Shown piece after piece: positions 63,329 to 64,000 of a stretch of DNA of 64,000 nucleotides; position 1 is the stretch's first letter; every line of letters begins with the position of its first letter. The notes beneath the pieces were generated by a model. The model had not been told where the DNA came from and did not search any database. It saw nothing but the letters and a program-made list of their open reading frames with translations. Source of the DNA: Bowmanella dokdonensis (lineage in GTDB: Bacteria > Pseudomonadota > Gammaproteobacteria > Enterobacterales > Alteromonadaceae); the NCBI RefSeq assembly GCF_017254865.1, contig NZ_JAFKCV010000009.1:62001-126000 (forward strand). The letters run 5' to 3'. The translations under genes and the position numbers were made by a program.

Positions 63329-64000
63329 TCAGTGGGAGGCTGATTCGGTCAGCTCCAGATAGGCACGCTCCACTGCCTCCTTCTGAACCTGGTCGAAAAA
63401 TCTCTGGCGGCCTGCGTCACCGCCGGTCAATCGTTGGCGACTGGCGGAAAGGTCGACCTTTTGCTGGATCACATGCATGGGCTCATCCAGATAAAGGCTC
63501 ACCTGTTCCACCAGGTTATTGAGGTAGAAGCGTACGTTTTCCAGTAAGAGGCGATCCCGGGCAATCTCGCCATGGCCCGGCAGCCACACAGAAACAGCCC
63601 GGCTGTCGAAGGACTGCAAATTGACCAGCCACTTTCTTGGATAGCCGTGCCCGGCGTAAGGCAGGGTATCGAGCATGTCGCCGCTGGCGATAATTTCCTG
63701 TTTAGGCAGGTAGACCAGTAAATCGCCGCGGGTGTGCCCGCTTACCGGCAGAATTTCAACATTGAAGCCGGCCTCCTCGATAGCCAGGGGGGAATCCAGA
63801 AAATGATCAGCCAGGGTAAAAGTAAACCCCTGATGCTCTTCCACCCAGGCCGTATACCTGTGCAGTTCATCCCTGAAGGTCTGCTTTTCCTGGTCGGTCA
63901 TGGCCGTGCCGTCTCGTTTGATCCCCTGCTCCAGTCGTTGCCAGGCAGCCGGCAATTCCGCCTGCAGGGAGGCCACTTGTTCCCTGATGCGCTTCTCTGC
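63329..64000 (-). CDS. Metallo-beta-lactamase-fold hydrolase (5' truncated by window edge)
   Basis: The frame stays open from the stop at 63329 to the right edge, about 223 codons, so the N-terminus (with the HxHxDH zinc motif) lies outside the window. The visible part shows later MBL motifs: LPVSGHTRGDLLVY (His ligand), IIASGDMLDTLP (Asp ligand) and WLPGHGEIARD (His ligand), which together with length fit an exported or cytosolic MBL hydrolase. Substrate unknown. Convergent with the PH-domain gene (38 bp). Confidence 0.85.
   Translation of the reverse strand, partial: AEKRIREQVASLQAELPAAWQRLEQGIKRDGTAMTDQEKQTFRDELHRYTAWVEEHQGFTFTLADHFLDSPLAIEEAGFNVEILPVSGHTRGDLLVYLPKQEIIASGDMLDTLPYAGHGYPRKWLVNLQSFDSRAVSVWLPGHGEIARDRLLLENVRFYLNNLVEQVSLYLDEPMHVIQQKVDLSASRQRLTGGDAGRQRFFDQVQKEAVERAYLELTESASH

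Noticed and set aside
1-64000. tRNA, rRNA, IS elements, prophage, CRISPR
   Set aside because: No cloverleaf, transposase motif, direct-repeat array or phage gene was recognised on either strand.

Overview
The window reads as chromosome of a heterotrophic marine or brackish gammaproteobacterium of the Alteromonadales, most likely an Alteromonadaceae member. This is inferred from gene content: RapA, PIN-PhoH, DUF3718 and CreA proteins, several GGDEF regulators, two large TonB-dependent receptors, PEP-CTERM/PrsT proteins and a SusB-type maltodextrin locus. I saw no tRNA, rRNA, IS element, prophage or CRISPR array.

Layout. 1-10.2 kb: housekeeping and signalling. A PAS-GGDEF cyclase, AmpG permease, DUF3530 protein, rluA-rapA, PIN-PhoH ATPase and a receiver-GGDEF cyclase. 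10.2-14.0 kb: a transglutaminase-like exported protein and a large secreted protein that ends in a CubicO/class C beta-lactamase-like serine hydrolase domain. 14.2-20.3 kb: a TonB receptor divergent from a tightly overlapping three-gene operon of cytochrome c4, MauG-type di-haem peroxidase and a parallel beta-helix protein fused to cytochrome c. 20.3-26.5 kb: AhpD-like protein, AraC regulator, CreA, TetR regulator, cysG and deaD. 26.7-29.8 kb: prsT and a 56-residue protein.

29.8-37.1 kb and 44.5-57.2 kb form the two halves of a maltodextrin utilisation locus. It holds a cytosolic GH13 alpha-glucosidase, a TetR regulator, a TonB receptor with a tryptophan-halogenase-like flavoprotein, then GH97 (SusB), GH13, GH31, lipoprotein GH13, lipoprotein esterase, an SLC45-type MFS transporter and another lipoprotein GH13. 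A 14-bp near-palindrome (TGAATACGTATGCA) occurs four times, upstream of exactly four transcription units of this locus, and nowhere else that I found. The implied route is: outer-membrane uptake by the TonB receptor, trimming of glucans by surface or periplasmic GH13/GH97/GH31 enzymes, inner-membrane import by the MFS carrier, and final hydrolysis in the cytosol.

The two halves are separated (37.3-44.5 kb) by a PEP-CTERM protein, OmpW, an M14 carboxypeptidase, an S66 LD-carboxypeptidase-like protein and a CHASE4-type GGDEF protein overlapping a solute-binding-like protein. 57.4-64 kb: DUF3718 protein, lactate permease family carrier, a DUF389 membrane protein with a degenerate lipid-kinase-like N-terminus, a His-rich exported protein, SlyD-type isomerase, a PH-domain protein and a truncated metallo-beta-lactamase-fold hydrolase. 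Most calls are family-level, made by eye from the sequence; no database search was run.
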